DNA from: Bacteroidales bacterium | Lineage (GTDB): Bacteria > Bacteroidota > Bacteroidia > Bacteroidales > P3 | Direction of reading: 5' to 3' | Assembly (NCBI GenBank): GCA_017479385.1 | Contig: JAFVCE010000022.1 | Location: forward strand, 1-64,000 | Length of the DNA stretch: 64,000 bases | Part shown: positions 7,800 through 18,016 of the stretch, piece after piece | Numbering within the stretch: position 1 is the stretch's first letter | Layout: each line of letters opens with the position of its first letter | Made by a program: the position numbers and the translations under genes | Notes under the pieces: generated by a model | What the model was told of the DNA's origin: nothing | Database searches by the model: none | Seen by the model: the letters and a program-made list of their open reading frames with translations, nothing else

Positions 7800-7967
7800 T
7801 TATTTGCACCCGCTGTTGGTGCATTTTTGGCCGCTTCGCGTGGCGTGTGGGCAATTGTTGCATCCGCATCCACACCCGCCTTTGCCCCGAGCGGTGCGCA
7901 GCAGCCGCCGCAGGCCGAAGCCAACGGCCACTGCTACGATGAGTATAACGATGATTGTCTGCCACAT
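7800..7967 (-). CDS. FeoB-associated Cys-rich membrane peptide
   Basis: A 55-residue protein starting MWQTIIVILIVAVAVGFG. It has one N-terminal membrane helix, a basic stretch (LRRLLRTARGKGG) and a cysteine cluster (CGCGCNNCP, then C and C near the end, six cysteines in all). This matches the small FeoB-associated Cys-rich proteins found after feoB in many Bacteroidota and Firmicutes. Their exact role is unknown, and metal handling at the membrane face of FeoB is the usual suggestion. It starts only 4 bases after the feoB stop on the same strand, so the two form an operon. Confidence 0.88.
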   Translation of the reverse strand: MWQTIIVILIVAVAVGFGLRRLLRTARGKGGCGCGCNNCPHATRSGQKCTNSGCK

Positions 7968-7971
7968 AGTG

Positions 7972-10401
7972 CTAAACGATTAAACTACCGATTTGGTACA
8001 CTGCCGTAGCCGTCACCCAGGCCAGCCCTATGGTGTAGACTATGGTGAAGAGGGCCCACTTCCACTTTCCGCTCTCGTTTTTGATGGCCACAATGGTGCT
8101 CAAACAGGGCATATAGAGCAGTATGAAGACGAGCATCGACATAGCCGAAAGCGGCGTCATGTTGTTGCGAACCAGTTGCGAAATGCGCAACTCGTTCTCG
8201 TCAGAGAGGTCGTCCCAGTCAGTGTCGTTGGTTTCGTCGGCGGTGGCATACATCACGGCCATGGTCGAGGCTACCACCTCTTTGGCCGCCACGCCGGCCA
8301 AGAGCGACACGCTTTGTCGCCAGTCGAATCCACACGGTTTCATCACAGGTTCGATGGCCTTACCCACGCGCGCCATATACGAGTTTTCGGCCTGAATTTT
8401 AGGGTTGTCGTTGGTGGGGAAGTAGGCCAGCGCCCACACAATGATGCTTGCCCCGAGGATGATGGTGCCCATCTTTTGCAGGTACTCTTTGCCTTTCTCC
8501 CACGTGTGGCGCAGCACGGCTTTGGCGGTCGGCATACGGTAGGGGGGCAGTTCCATGACGAAAGGCAGGCTCTCGCCTTTGACGAAAAAGCGGCTGAAGA
8601 GTTTTGCCATCAAGATGGCCATAAGCATTCCAAAAATGTAGAGACCCGTGATGACGAAAGCGGCTTGGCGGCTGAAGAATGCGCTTACCAATATCACGTA
8701 GACGGGTATGCGAGCCGAGCAACTCATCATCGGCACCACCAGCATGGTGAGCAGGCGACTTTTGCGGTCCTCGATGGTGCGGGTGGCCATGATGGCAGGC
8801 ACGTTGCAGCCAAAGCCCATTATCATCGGTATAAAACTCTTGCCGTGAAGGCCCATGCGGTGCATAAGCTTATCCATGATGAATGCTGCACGAGCCATGT
8901 AGCCGCTATCCTCCATAAACGAGATGAAGAGGTACAAAATCAATATGTTAGGCAGGAAAACGATGACCGAACCCACGCCGGCAATAATGCCATCGACCAG
9001 CAGGCTGCGCAATGGGCCTTCGGCCATGTGGCTCCCCACCAGGTCGCCCAGCCATGCAAAGAGGGCGTCAATCCAATCCATCGGGTATTGCCCCAAGGCG
9101 AAGGTGCACCAGAAAGTGACGAACATGATGGCGAGGAACACGGGGTAGCCCAGCCAGCGATGGGTGACAATGGCGTCGATTTTGTCGGTCAGGGCATGGG
9201 TGTTGCTTTTGTGATTGCGCTGGTAGCATTCGGCCAACGCGCCGCGCACAAAGGCGTATTTGGCATCGGTAATGGCGCTCTCGATGTCTTGGTGGTCGTC
9301 CTCCACGTTAACTTTGTGGCCCTTGTTGTCGTCAGATTCGACCAAGCGGCGGCCGGTGCCTTTCTTGAACTCGTCGGCAATGCTGTTGCGCATAGCGAGC
9401 ACGCTGCCGTCGGGGTCGTGTTGGGCTACGAACTGTTCGAGCTCGTGGTCGTTTTCGAGCAACTTGATGGCGAGAAATCGGGTCGAAAGTTCGTCGCTGA
9501 AACCGTGCTCATAAAGGTGGGTTCGTAGGCGTTTGATGCAGGATTCCAGCTCTTTGCCGTGATTAACGTGGATATGGCGGCTTTTGGTGTCGCGGCCTTC
9601 GAAGACCTCAATAATCTTGTCGAACAGGCTGCCAATGCCCTCGCCGGTGCGGCCAGTGGTGGGCACAATCGGCATACCGAGCAGGGTGCCCAATTGGTCG
9701 GTGTCAATATGGTCGCCGCTGCGCTGCAACTCGTCGAACATATTGAGAGCCATCACCATAGTGATGTCCATATCGATGAGTTGGGTGGTGAGGTAGAGGT
9801 TCCGCTCAAGGTTCGAACTGTCTACGACGTTGAGTATTATGTCTGGATTTTTTTCAAGAATATGGCGGCGCACATACAGCTCTTCGGGCGAGTAGGCCGA
9901 GAGCGAATAGGTGCCGGGCAAGTCAACCAGGTTGAAGGTGTAGCCGCCGTAGTTAAATGTGCCAATCTTCTCGTCCACAGTCACTCCGCTGTAGTTCCCC
10001 ACGCGCTCGTGGGCGTGGGCTGCGACGTTGAAGATGCTGGTTTTGCCGCAGTTGGGGTTGCCCACAAGGGCCACGTTGATGGTATGTTCGCGGTGTTCGG
10101 CAATGTGGCGCATGGCGCGGTCGGGAGCGTCGATGGCCTTGAAGTCGTCGTGGTTCACAATCTCGCGTTCGGCCTCTTCCTCCGACACGATTTCAATCTT
10201 CGAGGCATCGCTACGGCGCAGCGATACCTCGAAGTTCATAATTCTATATTTTATAGGGTCTTTTAGGGGTGCATTGAGTATGGCCTCGACCTCCATTCCT
10301 TTGATAAAACCCATCTCGATGATTCGCTTGCGGAAGGCGCCGTGGCCAGCAACGCGTACCACAACTCCGCGTTGACCAGTCTGTAAATCAGATAGTAGCA
10401 T
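7972..10401 (-). CDS. feoB: Ferrous iron transporter, FeoA-FeoB fusion
   Basis: An 809-residue protein joining a FeoA SH3-like domain (about 1-75, with MGFIKGMEVEAI) to FeoB. The FeoB part has a cytosolic G domain with GNPNCGKTS (114-122), DLPGTYSLSAYSPEE and ALNMFDE, a GDI-like helical region, and an integral membrane domain with gate motifs (GFGCNVPAIMATRTIED, MMSCSARIPVYV). It imports Fe2+ across the inner membrane, powered or gated by GTP hydrolysis, and suits an anaerobic habitat where iron is ferrous. FeoAB fusions are common in Bacteroidales. A Bacteroidota-type promoter lies just upstream, and the Cys-rich partner follows. Confidence 0.97.
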   Translation of the reverse strand: MLLSDLQTGQRGVVVRVAGHGAFRKRIIEMGFIKGMEVEAILNAPLKDPIKYRIMNFEVSLRRSDASKIEIVSEEEAEREIVNHDDFKAIDAPDRAMRHIAEHREHTINVALVGNPNCGKTSIFNVAAHAHERVGNYSGVTVDEKIGTFNYGGYTFNLVDLPGTYSLSAYSPEELYVRRHILEKNPDIILNVVDSSNLERNLYLTTQLIDMDITMVMALNMFDELQRSGDHIDTDQLGTLLGMPIVPTTGRTGEGIGSLFDKIIEVFEGRDTKSRHIHVNHGKELESCIKRLRTHLYEHGFSDELSTRFLAIKLLENDHELEQFVAQHDPDGSVLAMRNSIADEFKKGTGRRLVESDDNKGHKVNVEDDHQDIESAITDAKYAFVRGALAECYQRNHKSNTHALTDKIDAIVTHRWLGYPVFLAIMFVTFWCTFALGQYPMDWIDALFAWLGDLVGSHMAEGPLRSLLVDGIIAGVGSVIVFLPNILILYLFISFMEDSGYMARAAFIMDKLMHRMGLHGKSFIPMIMGFGCNVPAIMATRTIEDRKSRLLTMLVVPMMSCSARIPVYVILVSAFFSRQAAFVITGLYIFGMLMAILMAKLFSRFFVKGESLPFVMELPPYRMPTAKAVLRHTWEKGKEYLQKMGTIILGASIIVWALAYFPTNDNPKIQAENSYMARVGKAIEPVMKPCGFDWRQSVSLLAGVAAKEVVASTMAVMYATADETNDTDWDDLSDENELRISQLVRNNMTPLSAMSMLVFILLYMPCLSTIVAIKNESGKWKWALFTIVYTIGLAWVTATAVYQIGSLIV

Positions 10402-10426
10402 AGTTCTTTGGTCGTATAAATTTTCT

Positions 10427-10459
10427 GCAAAGTTACAAAATATGCTTCACCTGTACAAT
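10427..10459 (-). promoter_or_regulatory. Promoter of the feoAB operon
   Basis: On the minus strand TAACTTTGC (10435-10427) is preceded, after a 20-base spacer, by ATTG (10459-10456). This fits the Bacteroidota -33/-7 plan and ends 26 bases before the ATG. No clear Fur box was identified. Confidence 0.7.
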
Positions 10460-10486
10460 ACCTATTTTTAGTGATTGAATGCAAAA

Positions 10487-10523
10487 AGTCGGGAGGGTGC
10501 TGTCAATCAGCATCCTCCCGACT
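10487..10523 (-). terminator. Terminator of the marC-nrdD-nrdG operon
   Basis: Sixteen-base arms (10487-10502 and 10508-10523) pair with one G-T wobble around a 5-base loop. On the minus strand the hairpin is followed by TTTTT, placed just after the nrdG stop. Confidence 0.9.
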
Positions 10524-10544
10524 CGAAAAAGTTTTGTGCTTACT

Positions 10545-11003
10545 TTATTTCCAAAAGCGGCTGGTGATGTCGTGCATCTTTCCGCCGCTAATGCGGTAAA
10601 GGCGTTGGTTGGTTAGTTTGCTACGCAGCGGACCGAGGTGCTTCAAGTAGGGGCCAATCTTTATGTAGTCGAAGTTGCGGTGGTTGATAGATGGGGGCAG
10701 AATGGTGCGCCCGCTATACCATGCGGCTTTCAGCCCTGGGTGTGTGCTGCGTATGTGGCGAGCCAGTTGCTCTACCATCGACGGCTCGGCGTCGCCACCC
10801 ATCAAGGCCACGCAGGTAATGTTGCGGTTGTGCGCAATCATGTTGTCTATAGCACTGGTTGTCAGTGGTGTACCCTCGTCGGCCCAAAGGTATGGCGAGT
10901 GGCAACCTGGGCAGTGGCAGGGGCAGCCTGCAAGGTTGATGGCCAGAGTAACCTCGTCGGGTATTTCCTGGAAGACGACGTCGGTGTTTACAAACTTCAG
11001 CAT
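10545..11003 (-). CDS. nrdG: Anaerobic ribonucleotide reductase activase NrdG
   Basis: A 152-residue radical-SAM enzyme that installs the glycyl radical on NrdD. The [4Fe-4S] binding motif C-x3-C-x2-C is seen in GCPCHCPGCHS, followed by MGGDAEP. The start at 11003 (MLKFVNTDVVF) gives the usual family length and overlaps the nrdD stop by 7 bases, so the two are translationally coupled. The frame is open further upstream, but that region is antisense to nrdD's end. A strong terminator follows. Confidence 0.95.
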   Translation of the reverse strand: MLKFVNTDVVFQEIPDEVTLAINLAGCPCHCPGCHSPYLWADEGTPLTTSAIDNMIAHNRNITCVALMGGDAEPSMVEQLARHIRSTHPGLKAAWYSGRTILPPSINHRNFDYIKIGPYLKHLGPLRSKLTNQRLYRISGGKMHDITSRFWK

Positions 11004-13111
11004 TGTTCGGGCATACGGTCGGGGGTGGCGTAGTAGCGGCGCGAGGCCTCTTCTTGGCGCGGCTGGCTGAAGTTGCTCACGCGTTTGAGGTAGCCAATAA
11101 TGCGGGTCATGTAGTCCACGTTCTTCGAGTGGCAGTGCGGGCACTCTTTGAGGTATCGTTTGTCTATGTGGCCACAGTCGTTGCAGATGGTGTTGGGTAT
11201 GTTGAAGGTGAAGTAGTTGCAGCCCTCTTTGGCAGCCACGTGGAGCAGTTGCATATATTGCTCTTTGGTCAGGTGTTCCTCGAGGTTGAGGTGCAGGGCC
11301 GAACCGCCGGTCAGGTGCTCGATGTAGGGGGCACCGTGCAGGCGGAATTTGTCGAGGATGGTAAGCGATTGGTCTTCAACAATGTAGAAATACGAGTTGT
11401 AGCAGTCGCGAGGCACGAAGTAGCCGTCTTCGCGGTCCCATTTGGCGTGTTTTACGCCAACGTTTTCGGCCGGTATCATCTCGCAGTTGAACATGATGTC
11501 TTTGGTGCGATACTCCTTGTTTTTCTTCTCGACCAAGCCGAGCACGGTTTGCACGAAGTTGAGGTACTTGGGGTTGTCGTTGATGGGGATACCCATAAAT
11601 TCGGCGGCTTCGACCAGTCCGTTGACGCCGATGGTGAGGTACTGGCGGCCGATGTTGATATAGCCGGCGTCGAAGAGCGGCAGCATGCCGTGGTCTTGCA
11701 GGTCCTTGAGATTTTCGTTGTAGGCCAGTTGCACTTTGTGGCAGAGGTCGATGATGTCGGTCAAGAACTCGCGATAGTCCATATTGTTGTTGACGGCATA
11801 CTGAATGCAGCGGTTGAGGTTTATGGTGAGCACGCTTTTGCTGCCGGTGCTCACTCCGCCAGCCCCGAGGGTGTAGCTGAAGCCGTTGTCGGTAATCTCG
11901 TTGCGGAGGCGGCAGCAACTGCTCAGCGAGTCGGCGTTGTCGCTCATGTAGGTGAAGAAGGAGTGGCCTTCGGCATACATTTCGGCGGTGAAGTCGGCGG
12001 TGTCGGGGTCGGAGAAGGAGCCGTCTGGTTTGTGGAGCAGAGCCATGGTTTCGACTGGGAATGTGAGGACGGCTTTGGTGCGTTCTTCGTTGAACCAGCG
12101 CATGAAGCGTTTTTGTAGCCAGCTGAGGCCGTTCCAGTCGGGCTCCGAGCCGTCGGGGAAGCGGAAGTCGCCAAATATGCTGTCGAAGTAGGGCTTGTCG
12201 TAATAGGCTATGTTCCAGAACACTGCCTGGTAGTTGCGGGCGCCGGTAGGTTGGTTGAGGCTGTAGACGATTTGTTCGAAGCAGTCGGTTATGACCTTGT
12301 CGATGGTGCGTTGCTTGAGGCTGAGGTCGACCACGCGGTCGGGTTCTTTGTAGTAGTCTTTGCCGTAGTCGAGGGCGATGAAGTAGTTGAGGTACATTAG
12401 GAACTCGGGGGTGGCGCAGGCTCCGCTGAGCATGGAGCTGACCATGAAGACCATGTTGACAAAGCCGCCGCAGAAGCTTTTGAGGTTGGTTGGGGCTGTG
12501 CTGTTGCCACCAATCGAGGCGGTGCCGCTAATGAGCCAGGGGTACATCGTTATCGAGGCGCAGTAGTTGGCCAGCGAGGTCTCGTCGTTTTTGTAGATGA
12601 AGTGGTGGTTGAGCAGGTCGATGTAGCGGTCGGCCATCTCTTTGCTATACATTTTTTTGATGCGGTCGGTGAGTAGTCGGCGGTTGAGGCGTATGAAGCC
12701 GCTCTTCGGGAGTTCGCCGATGAGGGTGGCGATGTTTTTGTGTTCGACGTTGGCGTTGGCGTCGTATTTGGAGCCGGAGGCGGCGTTGGCGGCATCGCAG
12801 TAGTCGGCCAAGAACTTCAGTTTCTCCATCGTTTCGCGGTCTTCGGTGTGGCGTTGACGATAGAGCATGAAGCTTTTGGCAACGGAGTAGTAGCCTTCTT
12901 TCATGAGGGCTACTTCGACTTGGTTTTGGATTTCTTCGACGGTAATTCCGTCGTGTATGTCGAGGTGAGCAAGGATGTGCGAAATGCTGCTCAGGTCGAG
13001 TGGTTCGTTGACCGAGTTGAACGCCTTGATGATGGCGTTCATTATTTTATCGAGCGAAAAGCGGTCGGCTGTGCCGTCGCGTTTTGTGATGGTGAAGGTG
13101 CTGGTTTCCAT
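10997..13111 (-). CDS. nrdD: Anaerobic ribonucleoside-triphosphate reductase NrdD
   Basis: A 704-residue class III ribonucleotide reductase that makes deoxynucleotides without oxygen. It has an N-terminal ATP-cone (about 5-95, TITKRDGTADRFSLDKI), the large glycyl-radical barrel, a zinc site near the end with two CxxC pairs (CNDCG and CPHC), and the glycyl-radical loop RIIGYL where the Gly carries the radical. Length and order fit Bacteroidales enzymes. Upstream marC is separated by only 4 bases, and downstream nrdG overlaps. The protein is destroyed by oxygen, which supports a strictly anaerobic or microaerophilic lifestyle. Confidence 0.97.
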   Translation of the reverse strand: METSTFTITKRDGTADRFSLDKIMNAIIKAFNSVNEPLDLSSISHILAHLDIHDGITVEEIQNQVEVALMKEGYYSVAKSFMLYRQRHTEDRETMEKLKFLADYCDAANAASGSKYDANANVEHKNIATLIGELPKSGFIRLNRRLLTDRIKKMYSKEMADRYIDLLNHHFIYKNDETSLANYCASITMYPWLISGTASIGGNSTAPTNLKSFCGGFVNMVFMVSSMLSGACATPEFLMYLNYFIALDYGKDYYKEPDRVVDLSLKQRTIDKVITDCFEQIVYSLNQPTGARNYQAVFWNIAYYDKPYFDSIFGDFRFPDGSEPDWNGLSWLQKRFMRWFNEERTKAVLTFPVETMALLHKPDGSFSDPDTADFTAEMYAEGHSFFTYMSDNADSLSSCCRLRNEITDNGFSYTLGAGGVSTGSKSVLTINLNRCIQYAVNNNMDYREFLTDIIDLCHKVQLAYNENLKDLQDHGMLPLFDAGYINIGRQYLTIGVNGLVEAAEFMGIPINDNPKYLNFVQTVLGLVEKKNKEYRTKDIMFNCEMIPAENVGVKHAKWDREDGYFVPRDCYNSYFYIVEDQSLTILDKFRLHGAPYIEHLTGGSALHLNLEEHLTKEQYMQLLHVAAKEGCNYFTFNIPNTICNDCGHIDKRYLKECPHCHSKNVDYMTRIIGYLKRVSNFSQPRQEEASRRYYATPDRMPEQC

Positions 13112-13115
13112 ATAT

Positions 13116-13721
13116 TTATGCTGTTATTGACTGGATTACGACGACGATGTTGCCCACGAAGAGTTTCACCGCCATGGCGAGGAGTATGACGCCGAAAAAT
13201 TTTCTGAGTACGTACACAATATCTCCGCCCAAAATGCGTTCTAATTTATTGAGGTATCGAAGTACGAGGTAGTCGATGATGATGTTGAGGAACAGGCCGA
13301 GGAGGATGTTGATGGTGTGGTATTCGGCGTGGAGCGAGAGGAGGGCTGTGAGTGCTCCGGGGCCTGCGATGAGTGGGAAGGCTACCGGGACGATGCTGGC
13401 GCCCGAGCCGCCCGAGTCGTTCTTGATTATTTCGCGCCCCATAATCATTTCGAGTGCGAGCATGAAGAGGACTATGGCGCCCGCGACGGCGAACGAGGCG
13501 ATGTCGATGCTGAAGAGGTGGAGCAGGCCTTCGCCGGCGAAGTAGAAGGCCAGGAAGAGGCCGAGGGCCACGAGGGCGGCTTGGAGGGCTTTGATGCGTT
13601 TGCCTTGGGCCTCCATGCCGATGAAGATGGGTATGGAACCAGTGATGTCGATGATGGCGAACATCACGAGGAAAGAGCTGAAAATTTCAGCCGGGTTGAG
13701 GAGTGACAGCAGTTGAGTCAT
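13116..13721 (-). CDS. MarC-family integral membrane protein
   Basis: A 201-residue protein with about six hydrophobic helices, resembling the MarC/SNARE-associated-like family by FAIIDITGSIPIFI near the N terminus and VPVAFPLIAGPGALTALLSL in the middle. Despite its name the family is not shown to confer multiple antibiotic resistance, and its transport substrate is unknown. The start at 13721 (MTQLLSLLNPAE) is preferred over an upstream ATG because the extra 24 residues are hydrophilic and not family-like. A -7 element (TAACTTTGC, minus strand, 13798-13790) lies about 70 bases upstream. nrdD follows after 4 bases. Confidence 0.88.
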   Translation of the reverse strand: MTQLLSLLNPAEIFSSFLVMFAIIDITGSIPIFIGMEAQGKRIKALQAALVALGLFLAFYFAGEGLLHLFSIDIASFAVAGAIVLFMLALEMIMGREIIKNDSGGSGASIVPVAFPLIAGPGALTALLSLHAEYHTINILLGLFLNIIIDYLVLRYLNKLERILGGDIVYVLRKFFGVILLAMAVKLFVGNIVVVIQSITA

Positions 13722-14017
13722 TCGGTTTAGGGGTCTATCGTCAATAAAATCTGTCGGTTGCGAAGAGGCGCACCTCTTGGTCGACGGTTGCAAAGTTACT
13801 CACTTTTTGTTATCTTTTGGTATAAAGTTACTAACAGAACGCAGGTGATTTCTGGCCGATAGTGCATATATACAGAGTGATAGTGGTTGTTGATTTCTTT
13901 TCGGAGCCGATTTTTCGCCCCAAAGTGCCGAGTAGGGGATGGAGTGGCGTTGAGACGAGGTGCGAGATGGGGTCATTACCGCGGTGGCCGAAGGCCGCCG
14001 CGGCCCAACCTCGCCAC

Positions 14018-14083
14018 CCTCCCCACGAGCCCCTGCCACCCTCCCCACGAACCCCTGCCAACCTCCCCACGAGCCCCTGTTGC
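14018..14083. repeat. Three tandem 22-bp repeats
   Basis: The unit CCTCCCCACGAGCCCCTGCC plus two bases occurs at 14018-14039, 14040-14061 and 14062-14083, with one or a few changes each. The strand is strongly pyrimidine-biased. Confidence 0.9.
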
Positions 14084-14260
14084 CACCCCCTTACCTCCCG
14101 GTTTGCCCACGCTATCGCTACGCCCCAAGCCAGGCCCTGCCAACAGGTCTCTTCTATAAAAATCGGCCGAAAAATACCTCTAAATCGAACGCGACATTTA
14201 CCCCTCCCAAATTGCCTCGCAGGGTGCTGCCAGAGTGCTGTTCGTAAGTGCTTGAAAATT

Positions 14261-14330
14261 AGGGTTGAGGAGGGGTTAAAGAGGGGTTAAGGTCGTATTG
14301 AGGTCGAATAACGCTTGATATTGAGCCCTT
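14261..14330 (+). repeat. Dispersed repeat, copy B
   Basis: AGGGGTTAAAGAGGGGTTAA, then the core GGTCGTATTGAGGTCGAA at 14291-14308, then TAACGCTTGATATTGAGC. It matches copy A almost base for base in the opposite orientation. Confidence 0.9.
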
Positions 14331-14518
14331 TAGCCCCCGATTTTTGCCCATTATTGCCCCCTCCCTGAAGCGATGATAACCCGTTTTTTGCCCCTCCCAA
14401 AACCGATTTTTACCCAACAAAATTGCCTCCCCATCCAGACCCACACGCGACCCCACCCAGTCGCCGTCCCGACCCCGTGCCGACCCCACCCCGGCCACTC
14501 GCAGTCCCTACCAAGTGG

Positions 14519-14550
14519 CTGAGCCCGCTGCTGTGGGGCGGCGGGCTCAG
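14519..14550 (-). terminator. Hairpin downstream of secA
   Basis: Arms CTGAGCCCGC (14519-14528) and GCGGGCTCAG (14541-14550) are exact complements. The hairpin lies about 30 bases after the secA stop. Confidence 0.7.
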
Positions 14551-14581
14551 GTTTAGTATGTGGCTTGGCGGCTGCGGCGAC

Positions 14582-17500
14582 CTACATATCGGTCAGCTCG
14601 CGGCCGTGGCAGTTCTTGTATTTCTTGCCGCTACCGCAGGGGCAGGGGTCGTTGCGGCCCACTTTTTTCTCGACGTGTACGGGCGAGGGCTTGGCTTTGG
14701 GCTGCTGACTTTGGTCTATGGCCTGCTGTTGCTGACGGGCAGCGCGGTCGAAGTCGTCGGTGCGGCTGGTGCGCAGGCGGCGTTGGTCGCTTTGCGGCAC
14801 ACGGGCTTCGCGCAGCTGGTTCTCGTCGGGCAGCGGCAGCTGGGCGCGGCTGAGGAAGGAGGTGATTTCGCGGTTCACGTTGAGCAACATCGACTCGAAG
14901 AGGTTGAAACTCTCCATTTTGTAGATAACGAGCGGGTCTTTCTGCTCATACACAGCGTTTTGCACACTTTGGCGCAGGTCGTCGAGTTCGCGCAAATGCT
15001 CTTTCCAGAGGTCGTCGATTATGGCGAGGGTTATGCCTTTTTCGATACAGAGTTGCACCTCGCGGCCGCCGTTCTCGTAGGCTTTCTTGATGGGGACCAC
15101 GCAGTTGAGCGTCTTTTTGCCGTCGGTTATTGGGAAAGCGATGTTGATGTAGTGCGAGTTTTCGGCCACATTTTTGATGAAGGGGTAGGCCTGTTCGCAG
15201 AGGCGTTGCATACGTTCGCGGTAGGCGCTGAAGCAGTTGTCGTAGAGCAGTTTGATGGCATCTTCGCGACGCAGCGAGAGGAATTCTTTTTCGCTCATGG
15301 GCACCTCGTGGGCAAAGACGCGAATGATGTCGAGTTGGAACTCGTCCCAGTCGTGCCCTTCGGTGTAGAGGTACTCGCAGGTGTCGTAGAACATATTGCT
15401 TATGTCTATCGAGAGGCGGTCGCCATAGAGGGCATTGTGGCGCTTGTTGTAGATAACGGTGCGCTGGTTGTTCATCACGTCGTCGTATTCGAGCAGGCGT
15501 TTGCGCATACCAAAGTTGTTCTCTTCGACCTTTTTCTGCGCGCGTTCTATCTGCTTCGTAATCATCGAGTTCTGAATAACTTCGCCCTCTTGCAGGCCCA
15601 TACGGTCCATGAGGCTGGCAATGCGTTCGGAGCCGAAGAGGCGCATCAGGTCGTCTTCGAGCGATACGAAGAAGAGGCTCGAGCCAGGGTCGCCCTGGCG
15701 ACCAGCACGACCGCGCAGCTGGCGGTCTACTCGGCGGCTTTCGTGGCGCTCGGTGCCGATGATGGCCAAGCCGCCATGTTCGCGCACATCGCCTTTGAGC
15801 TTGATGTCGGTTCCGCGGCCGGCCATGTTGGTGGCAATGGTCACGCGGCCGGGCTCGCCAGCCTGGGCCACGATGTCGGCCTCCTTTTGGTGCAACTTGG
15901 CGTTGAGCACGTTGTGGGGTATCTTCTTCATTTTGAGCATTTTGCTCAACAGCTCGGAGGTTTCGACGCTCGTTGTACCCACCAGCACGGGGCGTCCTTC
16001 GCCTATAAGTCGCTCAACCTCGTCGATAACGGCTTTGAACTTTTCGCGCTTGGTTTTGTAAATCATGTCGTCCATGTCGACGCGGGCAATGGGGCGGTTG
16101 GTGGGTATTACCACCACGTCGAGCTTATAGATGTTCCAGAACTCGCCTGCCTCGGTTTCGGCCGTGCCGGTCATGCCCGACAGCTTTTTGTACATACGGA
16201 AGTAGTTCTGCAGCGTGATGGTGGCGTAGGTTTGGGTGGCGGCTTCGACTTTGGCGTTCTCTTTGGCCTCGACGGCTTGGTGCAGGCCGTCGCTCCAGCG
16301 GCGACCCTCCATTATGCGGCCCGTTTGCTCGTCGACGATTTTAACCTGGTTGTCTTCGGTCACGATGTAGTCGACGTCGCGCTCGAACAGGGTGTAGGCT
16401 TTGAGCAGTTGGTCTACGGTGTGGACTCGGTCGCTCTGAATCGAGAAGTTGGTGTAAATCTGCTCTTTGCGCTCGGCCAGCTCTTCGGGCGAGAGGTTCT
16501 CTTGCTCCAGTTCGGCAATCTCGCTACCCACGTCGGGCAGTTGGTAGAATTTGCGGTCTTCGCCCATATCGGCCAGGAAGTCCATACCCTTATCGGTGAG
16601 CTCGACGGTGCGCTGCTTTTCGTCGATAACGAAGTAGAGTTCGTCGTCGATTATGTGCATATATTTGTTTTGCTCCTGCATGTAGAAGTTCTCGGTGCGT
16701 TGCAGCACTGATTTGACTCCCGTTTCGGACAGCAGTTTGATTAGTGCCTTGTTCTTTGGCAGTCCGCGGTAGGCGCGCAGCAGGGTTTTGGCGGTTTCGT
16801 CTTCGGGTTTGGGGTCGGGATTTTCAGACAGGCCTTTGCGGGTATCGGCCAGCAGTTGGTTCACCATGTTGCGCTGCACGTTGAAGAGGCGTTCGATGAC
16901 GGGTTTGAAGCGGTAGAATTCCTGCTCGTCGTCGCCCTTGCCGGTGGGGCCGCTAATAATGAGTGGTGTGCGGGCGTCGTCGATGAGCACCGAGTCGACC
17001 TCGTCGACAATGGCGTAGTTGTGGCCGCGTTGCACGAGCTCTTCGGGGTTGCGACTCATGTTGTCGCGCAGGTAGTCGAAACCAAATTCGTTGTTGGTGC
17101 CGTAGGTGATGTCGGCCGCATAGGCGCGGCGACGGGCCTCGCTGTGGGGTTCGTGGCGGTCTATGCAGTCTACCGTCAGGCCGTGAAATTCGAAGAGCAT
17201 ACCCATCCATTCCGAGTCGCGCTTGGCCAAGTAGTCGTTCACCGTCACCACGTGCACTCCCTTGCCGGGCAGCGCGTTGAGGTAGACGGGCAGGGTGGCC
17301 ACCAGGGTCTTACCCTCGCCGGTGGCCATCTCGGCAATCTTGCCGCTGTGGAGCACCACGCCGCCAATGAGCTGCACGTCGTAGTGAACCATATCCCATG
17401 TAATGAGGTTGCCGCCGGCCATCCACTGGTTGTTGTATATGGCTTTGTCGCCCTCGATGCTAATCGACGAGTGTGTGGCTGCCAGGTCGCGGTCGTGGTC

Positions 17501-17899
17501 GGTGGCGGTTACCACCACCTGCTTGTTCTCGGCAAAGCGGCGAGCGGTCTCCTTAACCACGGCGAAAGCTTCGGGCAGTATTTCGTCGAGCACCTTTTGG
17601 GTTTTGTCGTAACTCTCTTTTTCAAGGCTCTCGATGCGTTTATAGATGCTCTCTTTTTCGTCGACGGGCATGTCGTATTCTTCTTCGATGCGGAGGCGCA
17701 GGGTCTTCAGTTCGTTCTCTTCCTGCTCTATGGTGGTGCTAATCCGTTCGCGAAATTCTACGGTCTTGGCGCGCAGTGCGTCGTTGCTCAACTCGTGTAT
17801 TGCGGGGTACACTTTGAGTGCGGCGTCGAGGAACGGGCGCACCACTTTGAGGTCGCGCTGCGACTTGTTGCCGAATAATTTTGTGAGTATGTTGGCCAT
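14582..17899 (-). CDS. secA: Preprotein translocase ATPase SecA
   Basis: An 1105-residue motor that pushes unfolded proteins through SecYEG. Visible parts are the DEAD-motor Walker A ([10 protein letters not shown]), the Walker B ([12 protein letters not shown]), the preprotein-binding and helical scaffold regions, [26 protein letters not shown], and a C-terminal zinc SEC-C motif ([14 protein letters not shown]). The protein is longer than the E. coli one (901) but typical for Bacteroidota, which carry an extra insertion in the first nucleotide-binding fold. The gene is single in the window, with a TATATTTGC element about 55 bases upstream of the start (plus positions 17952-17960). Confidence 0.98.
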   Translation of the reverse strand: MANILTKLFGNKSQRDLKVVRPFLDAALKVYPAIHELSNDALRAKTVEFRERISTTIEQEENELKTLRLRIEEEYDMPVDEKESIYKRIESLEKESYDKTQKVLDEILPEAFAVVKETARRFAENKQVVVTATDHDRDLAATHSSISIEGDKAIYNNQWMAGGNLITWDMVHYDVQLIGGVVLHSGKIAEMATGEGKTLVATLPVYLNALPGKGVHVVTVNDYLAKRDSEWMGMLFEFHGLTVDCIDRHEPHSEARRRAYAADITYGTNNEFGFDYLRDNMSRNPEELVQRGHNYAIVDEVDSVLIDDARTPLIISGPTGKGDDEQEFYRFKPVIERLFNVQRNMVNQLLADTRKGLSENPDPKPEDETAKTLLRAYRGLPKNKALIKLLSETGVKSVLQRTENFYMQEQNKYMHIIDDELYFVIDEKQRTVELTDKGMDFLADMGEDRKFYQLPDVGSEIAELEQENLSPEELAERKEQIYTNFSIQSDRVHTVDQLLKAYTLFERDVDYIVTEDNQVKIVDEQTGRIMEGRRWSDGLHQAVEAKENAKVEAATQTYATITLQNYFRMYKKLSGMTGTAETEAGEFWNIYKLDVVVIPTNRPIARVDMDDMIYKTKREKFKAVIDEVERLIGEGRPVLVGTTSVETSELLSKMLKMKKIPHNVLNAKLHQKEADIVAQAGEPGRVTIATNMAGRGTDIKLKGDVREHGGLAIIGTERHESRRVDRQLRGRAGRQGDPGSSLFFVSLEDDLMRLFGSERIASLMDRMGLQEGEVIQNSMITKQIERAQKKVEENNFGMRKRLLEYDDVMNNQRTVIYNKRHNALYGDRLSIDISNMFYDTCEYLYTEGHDWDEFQLDIIRVFAHEVPMSEKEFLSLRREDAIKLLYDNCFSAYRERMQRLCEQAYPFIKNVAENSHYINIAFPITDGKKTLNCVVPIKKAYENGGREVQLCIEKGITLAIIDDLWKEHLRELDDLRQSVQNAVYEQKDPLVIYKMESFNLFESMLLNVNREITSFLSRAQLPLPDENQLREARVPQSDQRRLRTSRTDDFDRAARQQQQAIDQSQQPKAKPSPVHVEKKVGRNDPCPCGSGKKYKNCHGRELTDM

Positions 17900-18016
17900 A
17901 ATTGTTTGTTTTATAAAGAATTAGTCAGTTTGGTACACTGATACCAAATTTGCAAATATACAAAAAAAAACGCAAATCGTGTTTTTCTTTATAAAAAAAA
18001 ACTCTTTTTTTTCAGG

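Larger units (their letters stand above)
13722..14581. other. 860-bp gene-free, repeat-rich intergenic region
   Basis: No convincing gene is seen. The region holds the marC promoter at the left edge, a GC-rich hairpin (13979-14003, CCGCGG arms), a triple 22-bp tandem repeat, repeat copy B, and a C-rich stretch with several TTTTTGCCC-like segments between 14330 and 14420. The secA terminator lies at the right edge. Small open frames here are proline- and arginine-rich and look non-coding. Confidence 0.7.

Noticed and set aside
14259-14498. A 79-codon minus-strand open frame in the gene-free block
   Set aside because: It is built from dispersed repeat copy B and C-rich sequence, and has no typical start context or family signature.
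14423-16711. A 762-codon open frame on the plus strand
   Set aside because: It lies antisense to secA, and its composition (Val/Gly/Leu-rich, low complexity) is that of a shadow frame. secA motifs are perfect on the other strand.
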